DNA of 62,608 nt, from contig NZ_AZFC01000013.1 in the NCBI RefSeq assembly GCF_001435095.1, positions 1-62,608 on the forward strand, read 5' to 3'. A program made the position numbers and the translations under genes. Numbering within the stretch: the stretch's first letter is position 1; each line of letters starts with the position of its first letter. Below the pieces are notes generated by a model. That model made no database searches and had not been told where the DNA came from. It was given only the letters and a program-made list of their open reading frames with translations. Positions 45,790 through 55,240 of this stretch are shown here, in pieces. This DNA is from Levilactobacillus spicheri DSM 15429 (GTDB lineage Bacteria > Bacillota > Bacilli > Lactobacillales > Lactobacillaceae).

Positions 45790-46035
45790 TAAAAGACAAT
45801 TTAAACGCAACTCTTGGGAAGGCTTCCATCGTTAAACGACCGCCGCTTGAAACGGGTCGTGAGCCTTCCGGGGAATGCCCCGTGTCGGTGAGGTGGTGCC
45901 TGGTGGTTCTGGTTCGGCGGGCCGCGGCCCGTGGCGAGACGACGCTGAATCGACTGACCGGCCAGCACGCAGCGCATAATCTGCATGCTAACAAATTCTA
46001 CTTATTAATGATAACAGGGCGGCTTACAAATACAA
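45790..46035 (-). promoter_or_regulatory. Promoter and structured leader of the L,D-transpeptidase gene
   Basis: On the minus strand, -35 TTGTAT (46030-46035), 16-bp spacer, -10 TATCAT (46008-46013), giving a leader of about 300 nt. Stems in it: a 14-bp palindrome CGGGCCGCGGCCCG (45918-45931), CGGGG/CCCCG (45869-45882), and GGAAGGCT/AGCCTTCC (45817-45869) enclosing ACGACC/GGTCGT. It does not match the c-di-AMP (ydaO) riboswitch motifs I looked for. Class unknown. Confidence 0.5.
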
Positions 46036-46086
46036 GGGGGGATTTGACCGCACTTGCTGCGCAATGGCGACGAAAGCGCGGTAGGA

Positions 46087-46108
46087 CACCCCGAACAGGT
46101 GTTTTTAT
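46087..46108 (+). terminator. Weak terminator-like hairpin
   Basis: ACACC/GGTGT (about 46086-46102) followed by five T. Nothing on the plus strand clearly needs it. Confidence 0.35.
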
Positions 46109-46130
46109 TTATTCTATTGTGAAAGCACCC

Positions 46131-46176
46131 AAAAACGCCCCGGCCTTGAAGAACACTTCAGAGCCGGGGCGTTTTT
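46131..46176. terminator. Terminator after ldh, bidirectional
   Basis: AAAAACGCCCCGGC (46131-46144) pairs with GCCGGGGCGTTTTT (46163-46176) with an inner TTGAAG/CTTCAG stem. Confidence 0.92.
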
Positions 46177-46214
46177 TCAGGACAACGTGGCACTCGCCAG
46201 TCGTCGGATTTTCA

Positions 46215-47183
<969 letters not shown>

Positions 47184-47236
47184 CTAGATAGATTTGAGAC
47201 ATCCTGGGTACGCCGTAACAAATATACCCACCAGCC

Positions 47237-47245
47237 AGTATACCA
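47237..47245 (-). promoter_or_regulatory. ldh promoter (extended -10)
   Basis: On the minus strand TGG-TATACT about 65 nt before the start. The -35 is not clear. Confidence 0.6.
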
Positions 47246-47349
47246 TGTAACTTACCCAACGGTCACCTAGCAAACTCGGATTTTGTGAAAATCCTCATCA
47301 CAGCTTTTTCAGCGGTCCTGAATCCGTCCGATAGTTGTCAATTCGGCGA

Positions 47350-47363
47350 TGAGAGCGCTTATC
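47350..47363 (-). promoter_or_regulatory. Candidate cre upstream of ldh
   Basis: TGAGAGCGCTTATC fits the cre consensus except for the last two bases. It lies about 105 bp upstream of the ldh -10. CcpA activates ldh in several lactic acid bacteria. Confidence 0.4.
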
Positions 47364-47565
47364 TTTTGGCGGTGGTGGGCCGGCGGTGAGCAAGCCACCT
47401 GTGAAACGCCCCACAGAACGGGGACCGGTCACCGGTTAGGCCGCTGACCGGGCAAACTGACCATCTGCGGCGAGGTGTGTCGTTGGCTTCGGCGGGGGAT
47501 GACGACCGGACGATGCGGACCCCCAGCGACGGGAAGGGGCCGCTCGTGAAGTTCCGGGGGGACTA
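47364..47565. other. Gene-free divergent region, ldh to pth
   Basis: GC-rich, no gene supported. It holds local inverted repeats such as ACCGGT and GACCGG clusters but no repeat family copy that I recognise. Confidence 0.4.
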
Positions 47566-47650
47566 TGCTATACTATTCGCAGTTGACTAGCGCACGAAAT
47601 GAAGCAGTTATCAGCCAGCTGAACGGGAAGGTTTCCGTCCAGCTATTTTG
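47566..47650 (+). promoter_or_regulatory. pth-mfd promoter and leader hairpin
   Basis: Extended -10 TGC-TATACT (47566-47574). The leader carries AGCTGAACGG (47617-47626) paired with CCGTCCAGCT (47635-47644) and then ATTTTGT, a weak terminator shape about 50 nt before pth. Confidence 0.5.
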
Positions 47651-47696
47651 TATCTAGGCGAAAATTAAATTGATATTAAGGGAGTCCGTTACAAAC

Positions 47697-48254
47697 ATGA
47701 AAATGATCGTTGGTTTGGGAAACATTGGTCCACAGTACGATGGCACACGGCACAACACCGGGTTTATGGTGGTCGACGCATTTGCGCAGGCCCACCAGCT
47801 GACCCTAGACACCCGCAAGTTCGACGCCCGGTTCGGCACCGGAATGGTCAACGGGGAAAAGGTCCTGGTCGTGAAGCCGACCACGTTCATGAACGAGTCC
47901 GGCTGCGCCGTGCACCCGTTGATGGACTACTTCAAGATTGACCTGGACGACGTGATCGTGGTCCACGACGACATGGACCTGCCACTGGGCCGGATCCGGT
48001 TACGGGATCACGGGTCCGCCGGTGGGCACAACGGCATCAAGAGCATCATCGCCCACGTGGGGAGCCAGGACTTCGACCGGATTCGGGTCGGCATCGCCCA
48101 TCCCCAGCAGCACAGCGTCGTGGATTACGTGCTAGGCAAGTTTACGACCGACCAGCAGCCCCTGTTCAACCAGGCTAGCGACCATGCGGTGGCGGCCCTG
48201 GACGACTGGGTGGCGGGACTGGATTTCGCGCAACTCATGAACCGTTATAACTAA
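47697..48254 (+). CDS. pth: Peptidyl-tRNA hydrolase
   Basis: A 185-aa enzyme that frees tRNA from dropped-off peptidyl-tRNA. It starts MKMIVGLGNIGPQYDGTRHN with the catalytic His in TRHN. The conserved HDDMDLPLGRIR and GSAGGHNGIKSI motifs are present. The ATG at 47697 follows AGGGAG; an in-frame ATA/ATT-region start at 47670 is not credible. mfd follows 16 nt later, the normal Firmicutes order. Confidence 0.95.
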   Translation: MKMIVGLGNIGPQYDGTRHNTGFMVVDAFAQAHQLTLDTRKFDARFGTGMVNGEKVLVVKPTTFMNESGCAVHPLMDYFKIDLDDVIVVHDDMDLPLGRIRLRDHGSAGGHNGIKSIIAHVGSQDFDRIRVGIAHPQQHSVVDYVLGKFTTDQQPLFNQASDHAVAALDDWVAGLDFAQLMNRYN

Positions 48255-48270
48255 GATAGGAAGTTATCGT

Positions 48271-51200
48271 TTGAATTTAGAAGGATTTTTAACCCAAACA
48301 CCGCAATACACGACGATTCGCCAGTCGATTGCACCGGGGCAGCGGCAATTAGTCACCGGGCTTAACGGTTCGGCCGAGACACTCCTGATTGCCAGTCTCT
48401 TGCACGACCGGCAACACTCGCTGGTCTACGTGACGGACACGCTCTATCACGCGGGCCAACTGGTCGATGACTTGGCGAACCTTTTAACTGAAGACGAATT
48501 GTACGAGTTTCCCGTGGAGGAACTTCTGGCGGCCGAGGTGGCTACCAGCTCACCGGAGTACCGTTCGGACCGGATCGACGCCCTGCGCGCGCTGCAAAGT
48601 GACCGGCCGGTCGTCGTCGTGACCTCATTATCGGGGCTGCGGCGCTTCTTGCCGAACCCGGAAAACTTCGCCACGGCCCGCTTCACGGTCACCATCGGGG
48701 ACGACTTCGACCTCGAGGACCTGCAGAAGCGGTTATTTGCCATGGGCTACAGTCACCAGAAGCTGGTGGCGGGCCCCGGTGACTTCGCCGTGCGGGGGTC
48801 CATCGTGGACATCTACCCGCTGGCGGCGGATTATCCCGTGCGGATTGACTTCTTCGACACCGAGGTCGACTCGCTGCGGTACTTCGACCCGGCCACCCAA
48901 CGGAGCCTGGAGAACACCAAGTCGGTCGAGGTCCTGCCCGCGACCGACTTCATCCTGAACGCCCACGAGCGGCAGGCCGGGGCGGACGCCCTGACGGCCG
49001 AGTTGACCCAGCAGACGGGGAAACTCGCGGAGAAGGACGCCACGACGCTGACCAACCAGGTCCAGCCGTTGATCGACGGCTTACGGAAGGGGTCCGTGGA
49101 TCCGCAACTGATGGAGTTCGCGGACTACGTGTTCCCCGAGCATCATCAGCTGTTGGACTACCTGCCCGCTGACGGGGTCGCCGTTTTCGGAGACTACGCG
49201 CGGTTGCAGGACGGCGAGCGGCAACTGTTAGAGGACGAGGCGAACTGGGCGACCGATAAGTTGGCCCATCACCAGATCTTCACCGACCAGACCTTTGGCG
49301 GCGAATTACGGCCCATCGTTCGGGACGACCCCCACGCGCAGATCATGCTGTCCCTGTTCCAGAAGGGGATGGGTAGTCTGCGGTTCGCGGGCATCACCAA
49401 CGTGACCACCCGGGCCATGCAGCAGTTCTTTAGTCAATTACCGGTCATGAAGACCGAGATCGACCGGTGGCACAAGAACCAGCAGACCGTGGTGTTGCTG
49501 GTCCAGGACGAGGACCGGTTGGCAAAAATCGAGAAGACGCTGGACGATTTCGAGATTCAGGCGGTCCTGACCAAGCGGGACAACCTGCAGACGGGTCTGA
49601 CCCAGTTGGTGCCCGAACGGCTCCAGACCGGGTTTGAATTACCCGAGGCGAACCTGGTGGTCATCACCGAGGCCGAGATGTTCCAGAAGGTCACCAAGAA
49701 GCGGCCGCGGCGGCAAAGCATGGCCAACGCCGAGCGCCTGAAGAGCTACACCGACCTGAAGCCCGGCGATTACGTGGTCCACGTCAATCACGGGATCGGG
49801 AAGTTCGTGGGGATGCAGACCCTGACGGTCGACGGCGTCCACCAGGACTACATGACCATCGATTACCAGGACAACGCGCAGTTGTTCATCCCGGTCACCC
49901 AGCTGAACCTGATCCAAAAGTACGTGTCCTCCGAGGACAAGAAGCCGCGGGTCAACAAGCTGGGCGGCTCCGAGTGGGCCAAGACCAAGAGCAAGGTCGC
50001 GGCCAAGATCGAAGACATCGCCGACGAACTGGTCGACCTGTACGCCAAACGCGCGGCCGAAAAGGGGTACGCCTTTCCGCCGGACGACAGTCTGCAGACC
50101 GACTTCGACAACAGCTTTCCGTACGCCGAGACGCCGGACCAGTTGCGCTCCATTAACGAAGTGAAGCACGACATGGAAAAGCCGCGGCCGATGGACCGAC
50201 TGCTGGTCGGCGACGTGGGCTACGGGAAGACCGAAGTGGCCCTGCGTGCGGCCTTTAAGGCGGTTGAGGCGGGCAAACAGGTCGCCTTTCTGGTGCCCAC
50301 CACGATTCTGGCGCAACAACACTACGACACCATGGTCAGCCGGTTCGAGGGCTACCCAATCAACGTCGAGATGTTCTCCCGTTTCCGGACGACCAAGCAG
50401 ATTCACCAGTCGATTAAGGACCTGGAGAGCGGTAAGTTGGACATCGTGGTCGGGGCCCACCGACTGCTGTCCAAGGACGTGAAGTTCAAGAACCTGGGCC
50501 TGGTCTTGGTGGACGAAGAGCAACGGTTCGGGGTCAAGCATAAGGAACGTTTGAAGCAACTGAAGGCCAACGTCGACGTCTTGACGCTGACCGCGACGCC
50601 GATTCCGCGGACCCTGCACATGTCGATGCTGGGCGTCCGGGACCTGTCGGTGATCGAGACGCCCCCGGCGAACCGGTTTCCGATTCAGACCTACGTCATG
50701 GAGCAAAACGCCGGCGCGATTCAAGACGGGATTCGCCGGGAGATGCAGCGGGGCGGGCAGGTCTTCTACCTGCACAACCGGGTGGACGATATCGAAAAGA
50801 CCGTCAGCCAGCTGCAGGCCCTGGTACCGGAAGCCCAGATTGGCTACATCCACGGGCAGATGACCGAGGCGCAGCTGGAAGGGGTCCTCTTCGACTTCCT
50901 GCGGGGCGAGTACGACGTGCTGGTCACCACGACCATCATCGAGACCGGGATCGACATCCCGAACGCCAACACCCTGTTCGTGGAAAACGCCGACCGAATG
51001 GGCCTGTCGCAACTGTACCAGCTGCGGGGGCGGATTGGCCGGAGCAACCGGGTGGCGTACGCCTACTTCACCTACCAGCCGAACAAGGTCCTGACCGAGG
51101 TCAGCGAGAAGCGGCTGGAGGCCATCAAGGACTTTACCGAACTGGGCTCGGGCTTTAAGATCGCCATGCGCGACCTCTCGATTCGGGGGGCCGGGAATCT

Positions 51201-51807
51201 GCTGGGGAAGCAACAACACGGGTTTATCAACTCCGTGGGGTACGACCTCTATACGCAGATGCTCAGTGACGCGGTCGCGAAGAAGCGGGGCAAGCAGACG
51301 CAGGCGAAGACCGATACCACGGTCGAGCTGGGCGTCGAGGCCTACCTGCCAAGCGACTACATCGAAGACGAGCAACAGAAGATTGAAATGTACAAACGGA
51401 TTCGGCAGCTGGAGAGCGACGATGAGGTCAGTGAGATTCAGGCCGACCTGATTGACCGGTTCGGCGAATACCCGACCGCCGTGGGGCAACTCCTGACGAT
51501 TGGGCAGTTGAAGCTGGCGGCGGACCTGGCGCTGATCGACAAGATCCGGCGGGTCAACGGCGACGTCTTCGTGACGGTCTCCAAGCAGGGGACCAACATC
51601 TTAGGCGGCGAGGACGTCTTCAAGGCGTTATCGGTCACCAAGCTGAAGGCGACGGTCACGGTCAACGACGACCGGCTGCACATCAAGCTGGTCATCCAGC
51701 CGCAGATGACGGTCGACGACTGGCTGCCACAGGTCCACCAATTCATCGCCGCCTTACGCGACATCGTGGTCAAGACCACGGCACCTAAAGCGCAGGCGGA
51801 CGATTAA
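48271..51807 (+). CDS. mfd: Transcription-repair coupling factor
   Basis: An 1178-aa DNA translocase that removes stalled RNA polymerase and recruits UvrA. The N-terminal UvrB-like part (about 1-350) comes first. Then the RNA polymerase interaction domain has GDYVVHVNHGIGKFVG near 490-510. RecG-like motor domains follow: Walker A GDVGYGKTE, DEEQ, TATPIPRT and QLRGRIGRS. The TRCF C-terminal domain ends the protein. The start is TTG behind AGGAAG. Family A/B repeats follow. Confidence 0.96.
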   Translation: MNLEGFLTQTPQYTTIRQSIAPGQRQLVTGLNGSAETLLIASLLHDRQHSLVYVTDTLYHAGQLVDDLANLLTEDELYEFPVEELLAAEVATSSPEYRSDRIDALRALQSDRPVVVVTSLSGLRRFLPNPENFATARFTVTIGDDFDLEDLQKRLFAMGYSHQKLVAGPGDFAVRGSIVDIYPLAADYPVRIDFFDTEVDSLRYFDPATQRSLENTKSVEVLPATDFILNAHERQAGADALTAELTQQTGKLAEKDATTLTNQVQPLIDGLRKGSVDPQLMEFADYVFPEHHQLLDYLPADGVAVFGDYARLQDGERQLLEDEANWATDKLAHHQIFTDQTFGGELRPIVRDDPHAQIMLSLFQKGMGSLRFAGITNVTTRAMQQFFSQLPVMKTEIDRWHKNQQTVVLLVQDEDRLAKIEKTLDDFEIQAVLTKRDNLQTGLTQLVPERLQTGFELPEANLVVITEAEMFQKVTKKRPRRQSMANAERLKSYTDLKPGDYVVHVNHGIGKFVGMQTLTVDGVHQDYMTIDYQDNAQLFIPVTQLNLIQKYVSSEDKKPRVNKLGGSEWAKTKSKVAAKIEDIADELVDLYAKRAAEKGYAFPPDDSLQTDFDNSFPYAETPDQLRSINEVKHDMEKPRPMDRLLVGDVGYGKTEVALRAAFKAVEAGKQVAFLVPTTILAQQHYDTMVSRFEGYPINVEMFSRFRTTKQIHQSIKDLESGKLDIVVGAHRLLSKDVKFKNLGLVLVDEEQRFGVKHKERLKQLKANVDVLTLTATPIPRTLHMSMLGVRDLSVIETPPANRFPIQTYVMEQNAGAIQDGIRREMQRGGQVFYLHNRVDDIEKTVSQLQALVPEAQIGYIHGQMTEAQLEGVLFDFLRGEYDVLVTTTIIETGIDIPNANTLFVENADRMGLSQLYQLRGRIGRSNRVAYAYFTYQPNKVLTEVSEKRLEAIKDFTELGSGFKIAMRDLSIRGAGNLLGKQQHGFINSVGYDLYTQMLSDAVAKKRGKQTQAKTDTTVELGVEAYLPSDYIEDEQQKIEMYKRIRQLESDDEVSEIQADLIDRFGEYPTAVGQLLTIGQLKLAADLALIDKIRRVNGDVFVTVSKQGTNILGGEDVFKALSVTKLKATVTVNDDRLHIKLVIQPQMTVDDWLPQVHQFIAALRDIVVKTTAPKAQADD

Positions 51808-51848
51808 ACCGGATAAGGCGATGACAGGTGCGGAATAGCTGGTTGGGA

Positions 51849-51894
51849 TTAGTCGTTGACAGCCGCTCCACGCCGGCGAGCAAGATGGCCGAGG
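51849..51894 (+). repeat. Duplicated family A 5' arm
   Basis: A 46-nt unit (TTAGTCGTTGACAG...GCCGAGG) is repeated directly at 51895-51940 with about 38 of 46 bases identical. Both carry the family A 5' arm (GCGAGCAAGAT or CCGAGCAAGAT). Only the second goes on into a full element. Confidence 0.65.
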
Positions 51895-51907
51895 TTAGTC
51901 GTTGACA

Positions 51908-52061
51908 GGCGCTTCGCTCCGCCGAGCAAGATTCCTGAGGTGGGCACGACTTCGAAGCCCTGAAACCCACAGGTCTCCGAAGCTCGGCCTTGATGTAGGC
52001 CGGGAAAGAACCCCGACCAACATCAATTTCACCACAGGAATCAAGTCGGCTCCGTTACGCT
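51908..52061 (+). repeat. Structured dispersed repeat, family A, copy 5
   Basis: GCCGA/TCGGC (51921-51925 with 52046-52050), internal loop GCAA/AAG, GATTCCTG/CAGGAATC, A-A mismatch, GGTG/CACC. P2 is CTTCGAAGCCCTG with CAGGTCTCCGAAG. P3 is TTGATGT/ACATCAA around GGCCGGG/CCCCGACC. It lies about 100 nt after the mfd stop with no terminator between. Confidence 0.78.
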
Positions 52062-52354
52062 AAGGTTGACAGCTGGTGGCAACTTAACGAGGTTAACGTG
52101 GCAGCTTAACCGATTAAACCGTTACGCATCATGAGGGTGTGTGGCTAATTGATGGTCGGTGTCATGATATTCAGGAGCGTCGGGCGAGCCAACCAGTACG
52201 AATGCCTCTACCACTGACCGCGTGATGGCAGTGATTGGCTACAGGGTGGCCATCATAGCCGCGAAGATGGCTGATGGTCAGTTGTGTCAGTGACATTAGA
52301 CGAGCTAGCTAGCGTGGATGGATTTAGCAATCGTTATCGGCTGAGACTACCTTC
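52062..52354. other. Gene-free stretch between copies A5 and B4
   Basis: About 290 nt with no gene supported and no third repeat family seen. Several short inverted repeats only. Confidence 0.4.
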
Positions 52355-52516
52355 GCCGAGAGGGAGGTCAGAAGCGGGCTCAGTAGCCTTGTTTCTGTTG
52401 ATCGGGTGATTTTCCCGGTCTACAGAAAGGCCGAGCTTTGAGATCATCGCGATCCTTGCGAGGAGCTCAAAGTCGTGCCGGCTACGTTCCAGCCCGATTC
52501 TGACCGACCGGTAGGC
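52355..52516 (+). repeat. Structured dispersed repeat, family B, copy 4
   Basis: GGTCAGAAGCGGGCT (52366-52380) pairs with AGCCCGATTCTGACC (52491-52505), one C-A mismatch. GTAGCC/GGCTAC. P2 is TTTCTGT-T-GATCGGG with CCCGGTC-T-ACAGAAA. P3 is CTTTGAG-A-TC-A-TCGC with GCGA-G-GA-G-CTCAAAG. Relative to B1, CTTCAAG/CTTGAAG has become CTTTGAG/CTCAAAG, a double compensatory change, and the T-T and A-G mismatches stay. Confidence 0.78.
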
Positions 52517-52637
52517 CTGGCCACCACCAGTTTGCGGTTCATGACCCGGACCTTAACCATTCTTTAACTGGTATTTTGGTGGGGAGTGGCGTAAGGTGCT
52601 GCTTATGAATGATGTTTGCGATGAAGGAGGGGAGCCC

Positions 52638-54218
52638 ATGGGCCACCAAAACGTCAACGCCACCCTGCGAGGCGCGTTGATTCTGTCAGTAGCGGCGTTT
52701 ATCGCTAAGCTGCTCAGTGCGGTCTACCGGGTACCGTTCCAGAACCTAGTGGGAAACACCGGCTTTTACGTGTATCAGCAAGTCTATCCCCTGTACGGCA
52801 TCGGGATGACCTTCGCCCTCAGCGGCCTGCCCGTGTTTATCTCGAAACTGATCGCCGACGCGCCGGACCTGCCGACCCAGCAACAGGTGGCGCGGCAGGT
52901 CTATCACTGGACCTGGGGCCTGGCTCTCAGCATCTTTACCGTCCTCATGGTCGGGGCTCCCTGGCTGGCTCGGGGGATGGGTGATCCCCAGCTGACCCCG
53001 CTGATTCGGATGGTGGCCTGGATGTTTCTCCTGATGCCCGACCTGTCGGTGAACCGGGGCTACCACCAGGGCCGCTTTCAGATGCTGCCGACCGCGCGTT
53101 CACAGGTCATCGAGCAGACGGTCCGGGTCGTCGTGATCCTGGTCGTGGCCGTGGTGGCGACGCGCCAGGACTGGTCCGTGTACCGGATGGGCACCTGGGC
53201 GTTGAGTAGCGGCACGCTGGCCGCCATCGCCGCGTGGGCCGTTTTGCCGCGTTGGCGGACGGCGGCCCAGCCCGCCGTGGCACCGGTGCCCCACGTGGGC
53301 CGGCGCTTACTGGTCGAGGGGGGCACCCTGTGCCTGCTGACGGCTATGATGGTGCTGCTGCAACTGGTGGATTCGTTCACCGTGAAAAACGGGCTGGTCG
53401 CCGGGGGCCTGTCCGACCTGGCCGCCAAGAACCTCAAGGGGGTCTATGACCGGGCCCAGCCTTTGGTACAACTGGGCCTGGTGGTGGCGGTGGCCTTTGC
53501 CACGTCGCTTCTACCGGCCCTGACCGCCGCGCAACAGCGCCGGCGGCCCCGGGAGTTCAAACGCCTGACGACCACCATGATGCGCATCGCCCTGGTGATC
53601 GCCACGGCGGCGACCGCCGGACTGATCTGCCTGATGCCCTGGATCAACCGCCTGCTCTTTGGCAGCACCCAGGGGTCGGGGATGTTAGCGGTGTATATGC
53701 TGAGCATTATCCTGGCGACGCTGATTCAGACCTATAACAGTGTGCTGCAGAGCCGAGACCAGTACCGCTTGACGGTCTTGGCCCTGGTGACGGGACTGCT
53801 GGTCAAGGCGGCGGTCAACCACTGGGCGGTGGCTCGCTTCGGCGGGCTCGGTGCCAGTTGGGTCACCGTTGCCAGCCTCGGGGTGATATTTGCCGTCATC
53901 TGGTGGGGCTCGGACGCAACGTTACGGGCGGGCATCTGGACGCCGACCTTTGGCGGGAAGCTCCTGGCGTGCGTCGTGGTGCTGATCGGCGGCCTCGGGG
54001 TGCTGACCAACCTGATCGCCCGGCTGTGGCCGGCGGTCTTGACGGGCCGACTGGCGGCCGGGGCGTTGCTGTGCCTGGCGATTCCCGTGGGTGCCGGTCT
54101 CTTTTTGGGGGTTGCCCTGGGCTGGCGGCTCCTGACGGTCCGGGAGTGGCTCACGCTGCCCCACGCCGATAAATTATTACGATTTTGGCAGAAATTGCGT
54201 CAACACGGAGGAAATTAA
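52638..54218 (+). CDS. MurJ/SpoVB-type lipid II or oligosaccharide flippase (YabM-like)
   Basis: A 526-aa polytopic protein with about 14 helices of the MOP/MVF superfamily. The N-terminal signature is [20 protein letters not shown] followed by [14 protein letters not shown]. In Firmicutes this gene sits between mfd and rqcP (yabM) and belongs to the SpoVB/MurJ group. It probably flips a wall precursor. The ATG at 52638 has AAGGAGGGG; an in-frame start at 52596 lies before that site. Its stop is 1 nt before rqcP. Confidence 0.87.
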   Translation: MGHQNVNATLRGALILSVAAFIAKLLSAVYRVPFQNLVGNTGFYVYQQVYPLYGIGMTFALSGLPVFISKLIADAPDLPTQQQVARQVYHWTWGLALSIFTVLMVGAPWLARGMGDPQLTPLIRMVAWMFLLMPDLSVNRGYHQGRFQMLPTARSQVIEQTVRVVVILVVAVVATRQDWSVYRMGTWALSSGTLAAIAAWAVLPRWRTAAQPAVAPVPHVGRRLLVEGGTLCLLTAMMVLLQLVDSFTVKNGLVAGGLSDLAAKNLKGVYDRAQPLVQLGLVVAVAFATSLLPALTAAQQRRRPREFKRLTTTMMRIALVIATAATAGLICLMPWINRLLFGSTQGSGMLAVYMLSIILATLIQTYNSVLQSRDQYRLTVLALVTGLLVKAAVNHWAVARFGGLGASWVTVASLGVIFAVIWWGSDATLRAGIWTPTFGGKLLACVVVLIGGLGVLTNLIARLWPAVLTGRLAAGALLCLAIPVGAGLFLGVALGWRLLTVREWLTLPHADKLLRFWQKLRQHGGN

Positions 54219-54219
54219 T

Positions 54220-54501
54220 ATGCGATTAGATAAATTCTTAAAAGTCTCACGAATCATCAAGCGGCGGTCCGTTGCCAAGGAAATTGCGGACAAGGGCCGT
54301 ATCCTGATCAACGGCAAGGTCGCCAAGTCATCCAGTAACGTGGCGACCAATGACGAACTGGTGATTAAGTTCGGGAATAAAACGTTGACCGTTCAAGTGA
54401 ACGAACTGCTGGAAACCACCAAGAAGGATGACGCCGAACGGATGTACACCATCGTCAAAGAGGAATACGCTCAGGACTTTCGGCAATCGGCTGACAAATA
54501 A
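54220..54501 (+). CDS. rqcP: S4-domain ribosome quality control protein RqcP
   Basis: A 93-aa S4 RNA-binding protein. It starts [21 protein letters not shown] and continues [16 protein letters not shown], the full S4 motif. RqcP (YabO) works with RqcH to add alanine tails to stalled nascent chains on 50S subunits. CGGAGG precedes the ATG. It lies directly after the flippase gene and before divIC, the Bacillus yabM-yabO-divIC arrangement. Confidence 0.94.
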   Translation: MRLDKFLKVSRIIKRRSVAKEIADKGRILINGKVAKSSSNVATNDELVIKFGNKTLTVQVNELLETTKKDDAERMYTIVKEEYAQDFRQSADK

Positions 54502-54603
54502 TGTGACGAATCTTTTACATTATGCTTAACGCGCTAGACGTTCACTAACGAACTTGCTATACTCAAGTTAAACGTTTTGGTCAAGTTTAGTGGGGTGAAC
54601 GAC

Positions 54604-55014
54604 ATGGCGGATACGAAGCCGCGAATGGCAAAGGTTGAACGGTTAGAAAACGACTATACCCGGCAGTTGGACCGGCAACAGGCGGCGGCCCACCATCACC
54701 GGTGGTTGGGGCGCCGGCGGTTTCGGCGAGCGGCGCGGATTATCGCCATTTTTGCCGTCTTCACCCTGATTTTAGGGGTGCAGCTGGTGCGGACGAACGC
54801 CAGTCTGCACAAGGTCGATCAACAGGTCGTGACCAGCAAGCAACAGTTGGCCAAGACCAAGAAGACCAACGCCGACCTGAAGCTACAAGTGAAGCAACTG
54901 AACGATCAGGATTACCTGGCCCAGTTGATTCGCTCAAAGTACTATTATTCGAAATCAAATGAGACGATTTATAGTCTCCCGGGGGACCACGCGAACGACG
55001 TGACAGCGAAGTGA
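54604..55014 (+). CDS. divIC: Cell division protein DivIC/FtsB
   Basis: A 136-aa bitopic protein. The basic cytoplasmic N-terminus is about 1-42. One membrane helix (about 46-62) is followed by an external coiled coil (about 68-105, KVDQQVVTSKQQLAKTKKTN). A C-terminal DYLAQLIRSKYYYSK is diagnostic. It joins FtsL and DivIB in the divisome. The ATG at 54604 is preferred to the GTG-type start at 54577. A terminator follows. Confidence 0.92.
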   Translation: MADTKPRMAKVERLENDYTRQLDRQQAAAHHHRWLGRRRFRRAARIIAIFAVFTLILGVQLVRTNASLHKVDQQVVTSKQQLAKTKKTNADLKLQVKQLNDQDYLAQLIRSKYYYSKSNETIYSLPGDHANDVTAK

Positions 55015-55022
55015 CGGTCCCG

Positions 55023-55060
55023 ACCCACTCAACGGCTACGCGGCCTTGGGTGGGTTTTTG
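55023..55060 (+). terminator. Terminator after divIC
   Basis: ACCCACTCAA (55023-55032) pairs with TTGGGTGGGT (55046-55055), with an inner GGC/GCC, then T. Confidence 0.85.
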
Positions 55061-55240
55061 TTTGGCGCCGGGGCGTCGTGAGCGCGTTGGGGTCTGTGAC
55101 CGGCTGGGGTTGCACCGGCTTCCCGCCCGTTAGCCGTCGCTGGTTAAATTTGTCACCGGCCTTTTCAAGTTTTGCCGTATGGCATTGACGGAAATTGTGT
55201 TATACTGAAACCACTTATTTTAAGGAGGAACTTCTTGTTT

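Noticed and set aside
45781..45960. c-di-AMP (ydaO) riboswitch upstream of the L,D-transpeptidase gene
   Set aside because: The expected conserved words (GGAACC after a GG-rich stem, AGCUAAC near the 3' end) are missing from the minus strand, although the region is structured.
49639..51489. 616-codon minus-strand frame opposite mfd
   Set aside because: Shadow of a long GC-rich gene; the protein is rich in Arg, His, Leu and Val with no family match, while mfd on the other strand is certain.
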